From Burkholderiales bacterium (lineage in GTDB: Bacteria; Pseudomonadota; Gammaproteobacteria; Burkholderiales; Burkholderiaceae_C), in the NCBI GenBank assembly GCA_026932235.1, contig JAIXKR010000146.1, positions 29,842-70,099 of the forward strand: a DNA stretch of 40,258 nt, read 5' to 3'. The translations under genes and the position numbers were made by a program. Below are positions 1 to 7,820 of this stretch, one piece after another (the first letter of the stretch is position 1; the number at the start of each line of letters is the position of its first letter). The notes beneath the pieces were generated by a model. It made no database searches, was not told where the DNA came from, and saw only the letters and a program-made list of their open reading frames with translations.

Positions 1-118
1 CGGCGACGTGCTGATCATTCTGCTGGCCGGTGGCACCAAGAAGCGGCAGCAGCGAGACATCGAGGCCGCGCAGGCCCGCTGGGCGGCCTACAAGCGGCGC
101 AAACGATTGGTGAGGTGA
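1..118 (+). CDS. RelE/HigB-type toxin, C-terminal fragment
   Basis: Only the last 38 codons are inside the window (frame starts at base 2, TGA at 116-118). The visible tail [20 protein letters not shown] is typical of the C-terminus of the small RelE/ParE-superfamily proteins annotated as putative addiction module killer proteins, which end in a beta strand, a GG(T/D)K turn and a basic helix. Members of the family are usually ribosome-dependent mRNA interferases. The stop lies 3 bases before the ATG of the antitoxin at 122, so this is a toxin-first (higBA-like) operon. The N-terminal part with most of the fold is missing, so subfamily and integrity cannot be judged. Confidence 0.75.
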   Translation, partial: GDVLIILLAGGTKKRQQRDIEAAQARWAAYKRRKRLVR

Positions 119-121
119 ACC

Positions 122-442
122 ATGCCCCTAACCCGTGATTTCAAGGCCACGATCCTGGCGCGCGTCCAGGCCGATCCGAAGTTCCGCGATGCCCTGCTGA
201 AGGAAGGCATCGAAACCATGCTGGCCGGCGACGTGGACACCGGCAAGTCGATCCTGCGCGACTACATCAAGGCGACTGTCGGCTTCGAGCAGCTCGGGGC
301 CGAGACCGGCGCGTCGCCCAAGAGCCTGATACGCATGTTCGGCCCCAGCGGCAATCCGCAGGCGCGCAACCTGTTCGCGGTCATCAGCCACCTGCAGCGG
401 CATGCCGGGCTGACGCTCCACGTCACCGCCCGCGCCCAATGA
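122..442 (+). CDS. HigA-like type II antitoxin (addiction module antidote)
   Basis: A 106-residue protein with the usual layout of the short addiction-module antidote family: an N-terminal region beginning PLTRDFKATI, a middle segment with the GDVDTGKSILRDYIKATVGF signature, and a helix-turn-helix region (about residues 55-90, GAETGASPKSLIRMFGPSGN). Antitoxins of this family bind the cognate toxin and repress their own operon through the HTH. The start is 3 bases after the toxin stop, which supports co-translation. Its stop codon overlaps the ATG of a possible small ORF at 439 (ATGA). Family call is firm; neutralisation of this particular toxin is inferred from context. Confidence 0.85.
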   Translation: MPLTRDFKATILARVQADPKFRDALLKEGIETMLAGDVDTGKSILRDYIKATVGFEQLGAETGASPKSLIRMFGPSGNPQARNLFAVISHLQRHAGLTLHVTARAQ

Positions 443-603
443 GCGGGGAGAAGAGTTCCTGGAGGAGACAACAGGGCAAGGTCAGACCACTTGACGAACC
501 CGCTTCGTCCGACGATCCCTTGCTTCAAGAGGTCGAAGAGACGGCCCTGCCTACCCGACAGCATCTGATGCGCGAGCGGGGCGCCACGTTGCTTGCGGCC
601 TAG
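439..603 (+). CDS. possible small coupled ORF (54 aa) after the antitoxin
   Basis: An ORF starts at ATG 439, sharing ATGA with the antitoxin stop, and runs 54 codons to TAG at 601-603. It begins [20 protein letters not shown] and continues with an acidic, soluble-looking middle ([17 protein letters not shown]) and a short helical end. I do not recognise a family. In favour of a real gene are the 4-base stop/start overlap and a composition without the Arg/Ala/Pro excess of GC-rich shadow frames. Against it are its length and the absence of a known homologue. A small palindrome (493-509) lies inside it. Its stop meets the stop of the convergent FMN-GltS-like gene. Confidence 0.35.
   Translation: MSGEKSSWRRQQGKVRPLDEPASSDDPLLQEVEETALPTRQHLMRERGATLLAA
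493..509. repeat. small inverted repeat GACGAA-N5-TTCGTC
   Basis: A perfect 6-bp inverted repeat (493-498 and 504-509) with a 5-base loop CCCGC lies within the small ORF downstream of the antitoxin. There is no T-run after it, so it is not a classical intrinsic terminator. It could be a mobile-element remnant, a protein-binding site or chance. Confidence 0.3.
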
Positions 604-2100
604 CCGCTCACCGCCGTGCCCCGCGGCCGAAAACTCTGCGCGCTGGCCATCGGCCAGTAGAGGCGGAAGACGTTGTGCGGCCAGTCGCCGCGGCCCTCGA
701 TTGCGGCCAACAGCTCCCCGGGCTGCAGCAGCGGCAGCCGGTTGGCGAGCAGGCGCACGTCGCCGTCGCCGACGCGGCGCACGATGTGCGCGGGCGTGAT
801 CTCGCGCGGGTGCTGCAGGCCCGCGGCCTGCACCAGCTCCTGCAGCGCGTGCAAGGTGTTGCGATGAAAGCGCCACACGCGCTCGATCTTCTCGTCAACC
901 ACCAGCGCCTGCTGGCGGCGCGGGTCCTGCGTCGTGATGCCGGTGGGGCAGCTGCCGGTGTGGCAGGCCTGGGCCTGGATGCAGCCGAGCGCGAACATGA
1001 AGCCGCGCGCGGCATTGCACCAGTCCGCGCCCAGCGCCAGCAGGCGCGCGATGTCGAAGGCGCCGACGACCTTGCCCGCCGCGCCGATGCGGATGCGCGG
1101 GCGCAGGTTCAGGCCCACCAGCGTGTTGCGCACCAGCAGCAGCCCCTCCTGCAGCGGCGCGCCGACGTGGTCGGTGAACTCCAGCGGCGCCGCGCCCGTG
1201 CCGCCCTCGGCACCATCGACGACGATGAAGTCCGGCAGCAGCCCGGTCTGCAGCATCGCCTTGCAGATCGCGAACCACTCCCAGGGATGGCCGATGCAGA
1301 GCTTGAAGCCGGTGGGCTTGCCGCCGGAGAGCCGGCGCAGGCGATCGATGAACTCGAGCATCTGCACCGGCGTCTCGAAGGCCGAGTGACGCGCCGGGCT
1401 GATGCAGTCCACGCCCTCGGGCACGCCGCGCGCGGCGGCGATCTCGGCGCTCACCTTGGGCCCGGGAAGCACGCCGCCGTGGCCGGGCTTGGCGCCCTGG
1501 CTGAGCTTGAGCTCGATCATCTTCACCTGCGCCTGCGTGGCGTTGGCGATGAAGCGCTCCTCGCTGAAACGGCCTTCCTCGTCGCGGCAACCGAAGTAGC
1601 CCGAGCCGATCTCCCAGATCAGGTCGCCGCCGTGCACGCGGTGGTGCGCGCTGATCGAGCCCTCGCCGGTGTCGTGCGCGAAACCGCCCTTCTTCGCGCC
1701 GCCGTTGAGCGCCAGCACCGCGTGCGCGGAGAGCGCGCCGAAGCTCATCGCCGAGATGTTGAAGACGCTGGCCGCGTAGGGCTGCGTGCAGCCGTTGGCG
1801 GCCGCGCCGATGTCGACGCGAAAGTCATGGCCCGACAGCTGCGTGGGCGCGATCGAATGGTTGATCCACTCGTAGCCCAGCGCCTGCACCTCGAGCTGCG
1901 TGCCGAAGGGCCGCTTGTCCGAGTCGCCCTTGGCGCGCTGGTAGACCAGGCTGCGCTGCTGGCGCGAGAAGGGTGCGGCCTCGCGGTCGCTCTCGATGAA
2001 GTACTGGCGGATCTCCGGGCGGATGAACTCGAGCAGGTAGCGCCCATGCCCGTCGAGCCGAGTCGGGATCGTGTCGGCGCAGTGTCTGCGCAGAGCGCAT
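600..2100 (-). CDS. FMN-binding glutamate synthase family protein, probable frameshift near the 5' end
   Basis: The intact frame (600 to about 2107) encodes the catalytic domain of the GltB central/FMN type. Visible features are the [20 protein letters not shown] and TGEGSIS region, a GHGGVLPG loop, the FMN-site region [16 protein letters not shown], and the cysteine set [15 protein letters not shown] (C-x5-C-x4-C), as in the 3Fe-4S cluster of glutamate synthases. Homology-like sequence ([18 protein letters not shown]) continues to about base 2045. That frame has no ATG, GTG or TTG start upstream of GTG 1889, which would remove this conserved part. A second frame starting at ATG 2100 ([12 protein letters not shown]) resembles the expected preceding residues, so one single-base frameshift near 2050-2075 would give about 499 residues. 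The transmembrane N-terminus of longer family members is absent. No partner GltD is nearby, so the actual reaction is uncertain. Confidence 0.8.
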
Positions 2101-2109
2101 GCGCGTGGC

Positions 2110-2115
2110 TATACT
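2110..2115 (+). promoter_or_regulatory. -10 box of the metX leader promoter
   Basis: TATACT lies where a start point around 2121-2124 would place the first base of the transcript at the P1 stem of the SAM-II aptamer. The matching -35 (TGCGCA at 2087-2092, 17-bp spacer) is poor. The position relative to the riboswitch is the main support. It lies next to the start region of the divergent FMN-GltS-like gene. Confidence 0.5.
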
Positions 2116-2122
2116 TGCGGCC

Positions 2123-2176
2123 ACAGCGCCGATTTGCTCCGGATTGCGGGCGCTCAACAAATGCCGCTAAAGAGGG
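2123..2176 (+). ncRNA. SAM-II riboswitch aptamer upstream of metX
   Basis: The P1 stem AGCGCC (2125-2130) pairs perfectly with GGCGCT (2149-2154). The loop starts GATTTG and ends GGATTGC, and the 3' tail CAACAAATGCCGCTAAAGAGGG follows P1. This order (P1, GAUUU loop, -UUGC- before P1', then -AAAUGNNGCUAAA-AGGG) matches the SAM-II (metA motif) class as I remember its consensus and crystal-structure sequence. The tail folds back into a pseudoknot when S-adenosylmethionine is bound. SAM-II RNAs typically precede metA/metX genes and lower their expression when SAM is plentiful, and metX follows here. The match was made by eye, not with a covariance model. Confidence 0.85.
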
Positions 2177-2182
2177 TTGCCG

Positions 2183-2219
2183 ACCCGGCCCCACCTCTTC
2201 GCAGTGGCGCCGGGTTTTT
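2183..2219 (+). terminator. intrinsic terminator between SAM-II aptamer and metX ATG
   Basis: ACCCGGC (2183-2189) pairs with GCCGGGT (2209-2215), and CCAC (2191-2194) with GTGG (2204-2207) extends the stem past a C-C mismatch; five Ts follow (2215-2219). The hairpin ends 6 bases before the metX ATG. It directly follows the riboswitch, so premature termination is a likely expression platform. The aptamer end AAGAGG (2170-2175) can alternatively pair with CCTCTT (2194-2199), which would open the upper stem, as an antiterminator would. Confidence 0.75.
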
Positions 2220-2225
2220 CGCTCC

Positions 2226-3356
2226 ATGGCCAGCCTCGGTCCCGTCAGCGCCCAGTTCATGCGTTTCGAGCAGCCGCTGCCGCTGCAGAGCGGCACCGTG
2301 CTGCCCGACTACACGCTCGCCTACGAGACCTACGGCACGCTGAATGCCACGCGCAGCAACGCGGTGCTCGTGTGCCACGCGCTCAACGCCGGGCACCACG
2401 TGGCGGGCATCGACGACAAGGGTTCGGCCGGCTGGTGGGACAACCTCGTGGGCCCCGGCAAGCCGCTGGATACCGACCGCTTCTTCGTCATCGGCATCAA
2501 CAACCCGGGCTCTTGCTTCGGCTCCACCGGGCCCATGCACCTCAATCCCGCCACGGGACGCGCCTGGGGCGCGGATTTCCCGGTCGTCACGGTCGAGGAC
2601 TGGGTCGATGCGCAGGCACGGCTGGTCGAGCGTCTGGGCATCACGCAGCTCGCCGCCGTGCTCGGCGGCAGCCTGGGGGGAATGCAGGCGCTGGCCTGGA
2701 CGCTGCGCTATCCCGATCGCGTGCGCCACTGCATCGCGGTGGCCACCGCGCCCAACCTCTCGGCGCAGAACATCGCCTTCAACGAAGTCGCGCGGCGCGC
2801 CATCGTCACCGACCCGGAGTTCCACGGCGGGCACTTCTACGAGCACGGCGTCGTGCCGCGGCGGGGCCTGCGCGTGGCGCGCATGATCGGGCACATCACC
2901 TACCTCTCGGACGACGCGATGGAAGCCAAGTTCGGCCGCGAGATGCGCGAGGCCGAACGCCACTGGAGCACGCAGGAGATCGAGTTCCAGATCGAGAGCT
3001 ACCTGCGCCACCAGGGCGACAAGTTCAGCGACTACTTCGACGCCAACACCTACCTGCTCATCACGCGCGCGCTCGACTACTTCGACCCCGCGCGCGAGCA
3101 CGGCGGCGACCTGGCGCGCGCCTTCGCGGTGGCGCGCGGGAAGCGCTTCCTGCTCGTGAGCTTCACCACCGACTGGCGTTTTGCGCCCGCGCGCAGCCGC
3201 GAGATCGTCAAGGCGCTGGTGGACAACCGCATCGACGTGAGCTACGCCGAGATCGACGCACCGCACGGGCACGATGCCTTCCTCCTCGACGACGAACGCT
3301 ACCACCGCGTGATGCGCGCCTACTTCGAGCGCGTGGGGCAGGGCTGCGATGTCTGA
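2226..3356 (+). CDS. metX: homoserine O-acyltransferase MetX
   Basis: A 376-residue alpha/beta-hydrolase-fold enzyme that activates the hydroxyl of L-homoserine with an acyl-CoA, the first committed step of methionine synthesis in the cytoplasm. Seen here are the nucleophile elbow GGSLGG (Ser149), the catalytic Asp316 in FTTDWRF, and His349 in HGHDAF, together with the family signature [11 protein letters not shown]. In proteobacteria many MetX proteins use succinyl-CoA, and the acyl donor cannot be settled by eye. ATG 2226 is the only sensible start: the frame is open far upstream, but that is shadow sequence over the antisense gene and the leader. No clear Shine-Dalgarno is visible between the terminator T-run and the ATG. 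Expression is probably controlled by the SAM-II riboswitch. metW overlaps the end by 8 bases. Confidence 0.95.
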   Translation: MASLGPVSAQFMRFEQPLPLQSGTVLPDYTLAYETYGTLNATRSNAVLVCHALNAGHHVAGIDDKGSAGWWDNLVGPGKPLDTDRFFVIGINNPGSCFGSTGPMHLNPATGRAWGADFPVVTVEDWVDAQARLVERLGITQLAAVLGGSLGGMQALAWTLRYPDRVRHCIAVATAPNLSAQNIAFNEVARRAIVTDPEFHGGHFYEHGVVPRRGLRVARMIGHITYLSDDAMEAKFGREMREAERHWSTQEIEFQIESYLRHQGDKFSDYFDANTYLLITRALDYFDPAREHGGDLARAFAVARGKRFLLVSFTTDWRFAPARSREIVKALVDNRIDVSYAEIDAPHGHDAFLLDDERYHRVMRAYFERVGQGCDV

Positions 3357-3933
3357 GCGCCGCGAGCTCGAGGTCGTCGCCGAGCTCGTGCCGCGAGGCG
3401 CGCGCGTGCTCGACCTCGGCTGCGGCAACGGCGAGCTGCTCGAATACCTGCAGCGCGAGCGCGGCTGCAGCGGCTACGGCATCGAGATCGACGACGCCAA
3501 CGTGCACGCCTGCGTGCAGCGCGGCGTCAACGTCATCCAGCTCAACCTCGACGAAGGCCTGGCGCTGTTCGACGACGCCAGCTTCGACGTCGTGCTGCAG
3601 CTGCAGACGCTGCAGCACCTGCGCAACGCCGCGCACATGCTGCGCGAGACCGCGCGCGTGGGGCGCATCGGCATCGTCAGCTTCCCCAACTTCGCGCACT
3701 GGCCCAACCGGCTGCGCGTGGTCTCGGGACGCATGCCGGTGACCAAGGCGCTGCCCTACGAGTGGTACGACACGCCCAACATCCGCGTCGGCACCTATGC
3801 CGACTTCGAGGTGCTGGCGGGAAAGAGCGGACTGCGCGTGACCGACAGCTTCGGCCTGCAGGGCGGGCGCGTGCGGCGGCGCTGGCCCAACCTGCTGGCC
3901 AGCGTCGCGGTGTTCCGTTTCGAGCGCGGCTGA
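3349..3933 (+). CDS. metW: methionine biosynthesis protein MetW
   Basis: A 194-residue class I SAM-dependent methyltransferase-fold protein. The SAM-binding motif I is [15 protein letters not shown] (about residues 21-35), followed by the acidic GIEID strand end. The C-terminal signature includes [18 protein letters not shown], typical of MetW. The start codon lies inside the end of metX (8-base overlap), and metX-metW is a standard pair in proteobacteria. MetW is reported to work with MetX in homoserine acylation; a methylation substrate has not been established as far as I know. It shares the riboswitch-controlled transcript. Confidence 0.93.
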   Translation: MSERRELEVVAELVPRGARVLDLGCGNGELLEYLQRERGCSGYGIEIDDANVHACVQRGVNVIQLNLDEGLALFDDASFDVVLQLQTLQHLRNAAHMLRETARVGRIGIVSFPNFAHWPNRLRVVSGRMPVTKALPYEWYDTPNIRVGTYADFEVLAGKSGLRVTDSFGLQGGRVRRRWPNLLASVAVFRFERG

Positions 3934-3965
3934 AGCCCGTCGCCCGGGCGGCGCTATAAAGCGGC

Positions 3966-4619
3966 ATGCGTGACCTGCTGCAGCGCCGCTTGGGCGCGTT
4001 CGAGGTGCTGGCGCACGAGGACGCGCCGCAGACGCCCGTGCACCGCGCCGCGGTGGCGCTCGTCGTCGTCGAGGAGGGCCACGGCGTCGAAGCCTGCGGC
4101 ATCGCGCGGCTCACGCGCTGGAGCGCCGAGCCGGCGTTGCTGCTGACGCTGCGCGCCAAGGGGCTGCGCCGGCATGCGGGCCAATGGGCCCTGCCCGGCG
4201 GACGCATCGACGACCACGAGACGCCGGAGCAGACGGCGCTGCGCGAGTTGCGCGAGGAGGTCGGGCTGGCGCTCGGCGGCGACGCCGTGCTCGGGCGGCT
4301 GGACGACTATGTCACGCGCTCGGGCTACGCCATCACGCCGATCGTCGTCTGGGGCGGCCGCCGTGCGCGCGCCCTGCGGCCCAATCCGCAGGAAGTCGCC
4401 AGCGTGCATCGCATCCCGATGACCGAACTGATGCGCGCGGACGCACCCATCGTCGATCGCATCCCGGAGACTCCCAGGCCGGTGCTCGGCATGCCGCTGG
4501 GCAGAAGCTGGATCGCCGCACCCACCGCGGCCTTCCTCTACCAGTTCCGTGAAGTCTGCATCGCCGGGCGCACCACGCGCGTGGCGCACTTCGACCAACC
4601 CTTCTTCGCCTGGAAGTGA
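3966..4619 (+). CDS. Nudix hydrolase
   Basis: A 217-residue protein with a perfect Nudix box at about residues 79-101: GRIDDHE, seven residues, then REL-REE-VGL (G-x5-E-x7-R-E-U-x-E-E-x-G-U). Such enzymes hydrolyse nucleoside diphosphates linked to another moiety, using Mg2+ held by the RExxEE glutamates. The following VTRSGYAITPIVVWGG segment resembles coenzyme A pyrophosphatases (NudL/YeaB type), so CoA or a derivative is a reasonable but unproven substrate. A TATAAA sequence just before the ATG resembles a -10 box, but it is too close for a normal leader. The gene follows metW after 32 bases and ends 10 bases before the next ATG. Confidence 0.88.
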   Translation: MRDLLQRRLGAFEVLAHEDAPQTPVHRAAVALVVVEEGHGVEACGIARLTRWSAEPALLLTLRAKGLRRHAGQWALPGGRIDDHETPEQTALRELREEVGLALGGDAVLGRLDDYVTRSGYAITPIVVWGGRRARALRPNPQEVASVHRIPMTELMRADAPIVDRIPETPRPVLGMPLGRSWIAAPTAAFLYQFREVCIAGRTTRVAHFDQPFFAWK

Positions 4620-4629
4620 GCGCAGCGAG

Positions 4630-5469
4630 ATGAGCGCCCCGGAGCACGTGATCGCCGCGGACGGCCTGGCGCTGCCGCTGCGCCGCTGGCCGCTGGAGGG
4701 CGCGCGCGGGCATGTCCTGATCGTGCACGGTCTGGGCGAACACAGCGGGCGCTACGAGACGCTCGCGCGCGAGCTGCTCGCGGCCGGGTTTGCCGTCAGC
4801 AGCTGGGACCAGCGCGGTCACGGACGCACCGCCGGCAGGCGTGGCGTGATCCCGCAGGAGGACAGCCTGTGCCGCGACCTGGCAGCCGTGCTCGATGCGC
4901 TCGGCGGCGCCGGCCAGCCGCCGACGGTGCTGCTGGGGCACAGCATGGGCGGACTCGTCGCCGCGCGCTTCGTCGCCGAGGCGCTGCAGCCGCAGCCCGC
5001 GGCGTGGAGCCGGCCGCTCGCGCGGCTCGTGCTCTCCTCGCCGGCGCTGGCGGCCGATCTCTCGCGCTGGCAGAAGCTGCAGCTGGCGCTGATGAATGCG
5101 ATCGCACCCTCGCTGCCCTTGCCCAACGGGCTCGACCCGGCTTGGATCTCGCGCGACGCCGCGGTGGTGCAGGCCTACAAGGCCGATCCGCTGGTGCACG
5201 GCCGCATCTGCGCGCGGCTGGCGCGCTTCATCATCGACGGCGGCGAGTGCGTACGCGCCCTCGCCCCGCGCTGGACGACGCCGACGCTGTTGCTGTGGGC
5301 CGGTGCCGACCGCTGTGTCGCCCCTGCGGGCAGCGCCGCCTTTGCCGCGGCGGCACCGGCGGCGGTGCTGCAGCACCAGGCGTTCCCCGGGCTGGCGCAC
5401 GAGATCTTCAACGAGCCCGAGCGCGCGCAGGTGCTGCAGCGTCTGTTGCCGTTCCTGCAGGCGGACTGA
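4630..5469 (+). CDS. alpha/beta hydrolase (monoacylglycerol lipase / lysophospholipase type)
   Basis: A 279-residue serine hydrolase of the Hydrolase_4 group. Motifs in order are the oxyanion strand VHGLGEHSGRY, the SWDQRGHGRTAG region, the nucleophile elbow GHSMGG (Ser105), the acid in WAGADRCV and the catalytic His in PGLAHEIFNEP. This set is characteristic of monoglyceride lipase/lysophospholipase L2 relatives. No signal peptide is seen, so it probably acts in the cytoplasm or at the inner membrane face. ATG 4630 follows the Nudix stop by 10 bases with a GCAGCGAG sequence in front; the frame is open upstream, but the extra residues read as shadow. Exact lipid or ester substrate unknown. 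Confidence 0.88.
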   Translation: MSAPEHVIAADGLALPLRRWPLEGARGHVLIVHGLGEHSGRYETLARELLAAGFAVSSWDQRGHGRTAGRRGVIPQEDSLCRDLAAVLDALGGAGQPPTVLLGHSMGGLVAARFVAEALQPQPAAWSRPLARLVLSSPALAADLSRWQKLQLALMNAIAPSLPLPNGLDPAWISRDAAVVQAYKADPLVHGRICARLARFIIDGGECVRALAPRWTTPTLLLWAGADRCVAPAGSAAFAAAAPAAVLQHQAFPGLAHEIFNEPERAQVLQRLLPFLQAD

Positions 5470-5484
5470 CGGCGCCCGCCGCCC

Positions 5485-6189
5485 TCACGCGGCGACGCGC
5501 AGCGAGCTCACCATCGGCGGCAGCACGGCCACGAGGCGCACCAGTTCCCGGATGCTCTGCGCGCCGGTCTTGGCGCGGATGGAGCCGATCTGCGTGCGCA
5601 CGGTGGCCAGACCGACGCCGTGCTGCGCGGCCACGGCGCGCGGATCGAGGCCCTGGCACAGCGCCTCCAGAACGCGCGCCTCGGCGGCAGTCAAGCCATG
5701 GCTGCGCGCGAAGCACTGCACCGACAGGCGCTCGCAGACGCGCTTCTTGCCCAGCAGCAGCAGCGTCGCCTGCGGCAGCGCGCCCAGGCGTGCGGCGAGC
5801 GGCACGACGGCGATCGACACCGCCTGCGGCGCACCCAGCATGAGCAGCCGCCGCAGACCGCGGCCGGCCGCCTGCATGGCCTCCAGCAGCAGCGTCGCGT
5901 CGGCGGGGCGCCGCGCCAGCAGCTCGTTGCCGCGCAGCAGCAGCGGGTGCTCCGCGTCGAGTTCGGCGCGCGCGGCGTGGTTGGCGTGCAGCACCTTGCC
6001 GGCTTCGCCCAGCAGCAGCATGCCGTAGTCGATCTCGTCGAGCATCAAGGCCAGCCACGGCGTTTCCGCCGCGCCCGCCGGGACCGGCGCGCGTCGCTCC
6101 GGGCCGCGGTAGACCGCTTGCAGCGGCGGGTATCGCAGCGAGGCTTCCAGCGCGACGAAGGGCCGGAGACGATCAGGAAGGTTCAACAT
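5485..6189 (-). CDS. LuxR-family transcriptional regulator with PAS-like N-terminal part
   Basis: A 234-residue protein. The C-terminal third (about residues 165-225, FARSHGLTAAEARVLEALCQ to RTQIGSIRAKTGAQSIRELV) is a GerE/LuxR helix-turn-helix. The middle (about 45-150) has the pattern of a PAS-like sensor fold (MLDEIDYGMLLLGEAGKVLHAN), without recognisable ligand residues. There is no receiver domain, so control by a phosphorelay is not indicated. A strong ribosome site AGGAGGAG precedes the ATG. It is convergent with the hydrolase gene and divergent in spacing from the iron operon; its targets are unknown. Confidence 0.85.
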   Translation of the reverse strand: MLNLPDRLRPFVALEASLRYPPLQAVYRGPERRAPVPAGAAETPWLALMLDEIDYGMLLLGEAGKVLHANHAARAELDAEHPLLLRGNELLARRPADATLLLEAMQAAGRGLRRLLMLGAPQAVSIAVVPLAARLGALPQATLLLLGKKRVCERLSVQCFARSHGLTAAEARVLEALCQGLDPRAVAAQHGVGLATVRTQIGSIRAKTGAQSIRELVRLVAVLPPMVSSLRVAA

Positions 6190-6386
6190 CGCTCGGTCTC
6201 CTCCTGGGCCGGCGATGCCGGGACGGAATCGTTCAAGCCCACCGCATCAGACTAGCCTTGGCGCCACGGGTCCGGCAGGCACTCGTGCGCAGCATGGCGG
6301 TGAAGGATTTACAAGGGCGAACCCCGGCGGCGAACATGCCGGGCGTGGGGCTGACGCCGCGCGGGCAGGCACCCGCGCCTGTGGGC
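6190..6386. other. intergenic region between LuxR-type regulator and iron operon end
   Basis: About 200 bases without a convincing gene. It holds the ribosome site and presumably the promoter of the LuxR-type gene (minus strand, with a TAGTCT sequence resembling a -10 box at about 6249-6254) and the 3' flank of ftrD. I see no clear terminator with a T-run. Confidence 0.4.
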
Positions 6387-7820
6387 TCACCACCACCAGA
6401 ACAGCCAGCCCCAGGCGCTGGCTATCCAGGCCAGCGCCAGCACCAGCGGCACGCTGCCCAGCGCGGCGCGCCGCGCCCCCACCTGCCAGCGCTGCAGGAT
6501 GCGCCAGCCCAGCCACAGCGACCACGCCGAGGCCGCCAGCAGCAGCAGCAGCCGCAGCGTGTTCACCCAGGGCAGCACGATGCCCTCGCCGCGCAGCAGC
6601 GTGAGCGTGATCGTCGACAGGCCGAGGAAGACGCCGACCCCGGCCAGCGGGATGAGCGCCTGCGCCAGGTGGTGCAGGCGCTGGCGGCACCAGGGGCCGG
6701 CGGCGCGCACCGCCAGCGCCAGCAGCGCCAGCGTGAGCCCGCCCCAGACGAGCGCGGTGGCGCCGATGTAGGCCAGGAGCAGCGCGCCGTCGAGCCAGTT
6801 CAGCACGTCGTTCTGCTCGGGGTAGTGCGTGAGCAGCCACCAGGGCGCGTTCCCGGCCAGGGGCCAGTAGATGTCGCGTTCGACGAGCCAGGTGACCAGA
6901 CCCTGGCGCAGGGCGACGAACCAGGGGCTGGCGCTCCAGTGGAAGGCGCCGATGGCCACGCCGAGCAGGCCGAAGACGATGAGCGCGGTCTGCCAGGTGT
7001 TGGCCTCGCTGGCGCCCAGCTCCACCACCTCGTGCGCGGGCGAGCGCCACTGCAGTGCGATGGCGTCGTGGTGCCCGCTGCAGCGTCCGCACATGTGGCA
7101 GCCGCTGGCGCCCTGCATGGAGCGCAGCGGCTGCATCGGCGCGCAGTCCACGGCGCGCTTGCTGATGCGGATCGGCGCCCCCGGCTCCGCGCTCAGCGAA
7201 CGTCGCCAGGCGAGGTCGTCGACGCGGTAGTGCATGGGCGCGAGCTTGGAGAGCAGCCCGAAGACGCCGTTCACCGGGCACAGGTAGCGGCACCAGGCGC
7301 GCTTGCCGCGGGTGTAGAAGTAGCCCACGACGAGTGCCGCCACGGTGCTGCCGCCCAGCACCAGCAGCGCCGCCTTCGGGTACTGGTAGACGCTCACCAT
7401 CTGCCCGTAGACGGTGGTGCAGACGAAGGCCGTGAAGGGCCAGCCACCCCAGCGCATCCAGCGCGGCACGGCCCGCCCCTGCCCGTGCTTGGACGCCCAT
7501 TCGGTGAGCGTGCCCTCCGGGCACAGGACGCCGCACCACAGGCGCCCGAAGAGCAGCATGCTCAGCAGCACGAAGGGCCACCACAGGCCCCAGAAGACGA
7601 ACTCGGCGAACAGCGTGAGGTTGTTCCAGAGGTGCGCCGTGCGCTCGGGCAAGGGCAGCAGCGCCGGCACCAGCAGCAGCACCGCGTAGACGATCACCAC
7701 CAGCCATTGCAGCTTGCGCACGAGGCCGGCGTGCGTGCGCAGCCACTCGCCGGCCGCCGCCAGCCAGGCGCCGCGGCGCGTGCGCTGCGCCGGGGCCGGC
7801 AGGCCGCGCGCCAGCGTCAT
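6387..7820 (-). CDS. ftrD: polyferredoxin-like membrane protein FtrD (4Fe-4S binding)
   Basis: A 477-residue inner-membrane protein with several transmembrane helices (for example KLQWLVVIVYAVLLLVPALL and the C-terminal LALAWIASAWGWLFWWW). Cysteine groups CGVLCPEG and CRYLCPVNG, and CHMCGRCSGHH between helices, are of the NapH/CcoG-like 4Fe-4S type. In FtrABCD ferrous iron systems of Bordetella and Brucella, the D protein is thought to accept electrons released when Fe2+ is oxidised during uptake. ATG 7820 overlaps the ftrC stop (ATGA), so translation is coupled. It is the last gene of the four-gene operon. Symbol given by gene order plus domain content. Confidence 0.85.
   Translation of the reverse strand: MTLARGLPAPAQRTRRGAWLAAAGEWLRTHAGLVRKLQWLVVIVYAVLLLVPALLPLPERTAHLWNNLTLFAEFVFWGLWWPFVLLSMLLFGRLWCGVLCPEGTLTEWASKHGQGRAVPRWMRWGGWPFTAFVCTTVYGQMVSVYQYPKAALLVLGGSTVAALVVGYFYTRGKRAWCRYLCPVNGVFGLLSKLAPMHYRVDDLAWRRSLSAEPGAPIRISKRAVDCAPMQPLRSMQGASGCHMCGRCSGHHDAIALQWRSPAHEVVELGASEANTWQTALIVFGLLGVAIGAFHWSASPWFVALRQGLVTWLVERDIYWPLAGNAPWWLLTHYPEQNDVLNWLDGALLLAYIGATALVWGGLTLALLALAVRAAGPWCRQRLHHLAQALIPLAGVGVFLGLSTITLTLLRGEGIVLPWVNTLRLLLLLAASAWSLWLGWRILQRWQVGARRAALGSVPLVLALAWIASAWGWLFWWW

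Noticed and set aside
443-600. Mobile element remnant next to the toxin-antitoxin genes
   Set aside because: Only a 6-bp inverted repeat is visible; no terminal repeats, transposase or target duplications.
675-2225. Long open plus-strand frame upstream of metX (continuous with it)
   Set aside because: It is antisense to the FMN-GltS-like gene and crosses the riboswitch and terminator; the residues are low-complexity Arg/Ala/Gln shadow. metX starts at 2226.
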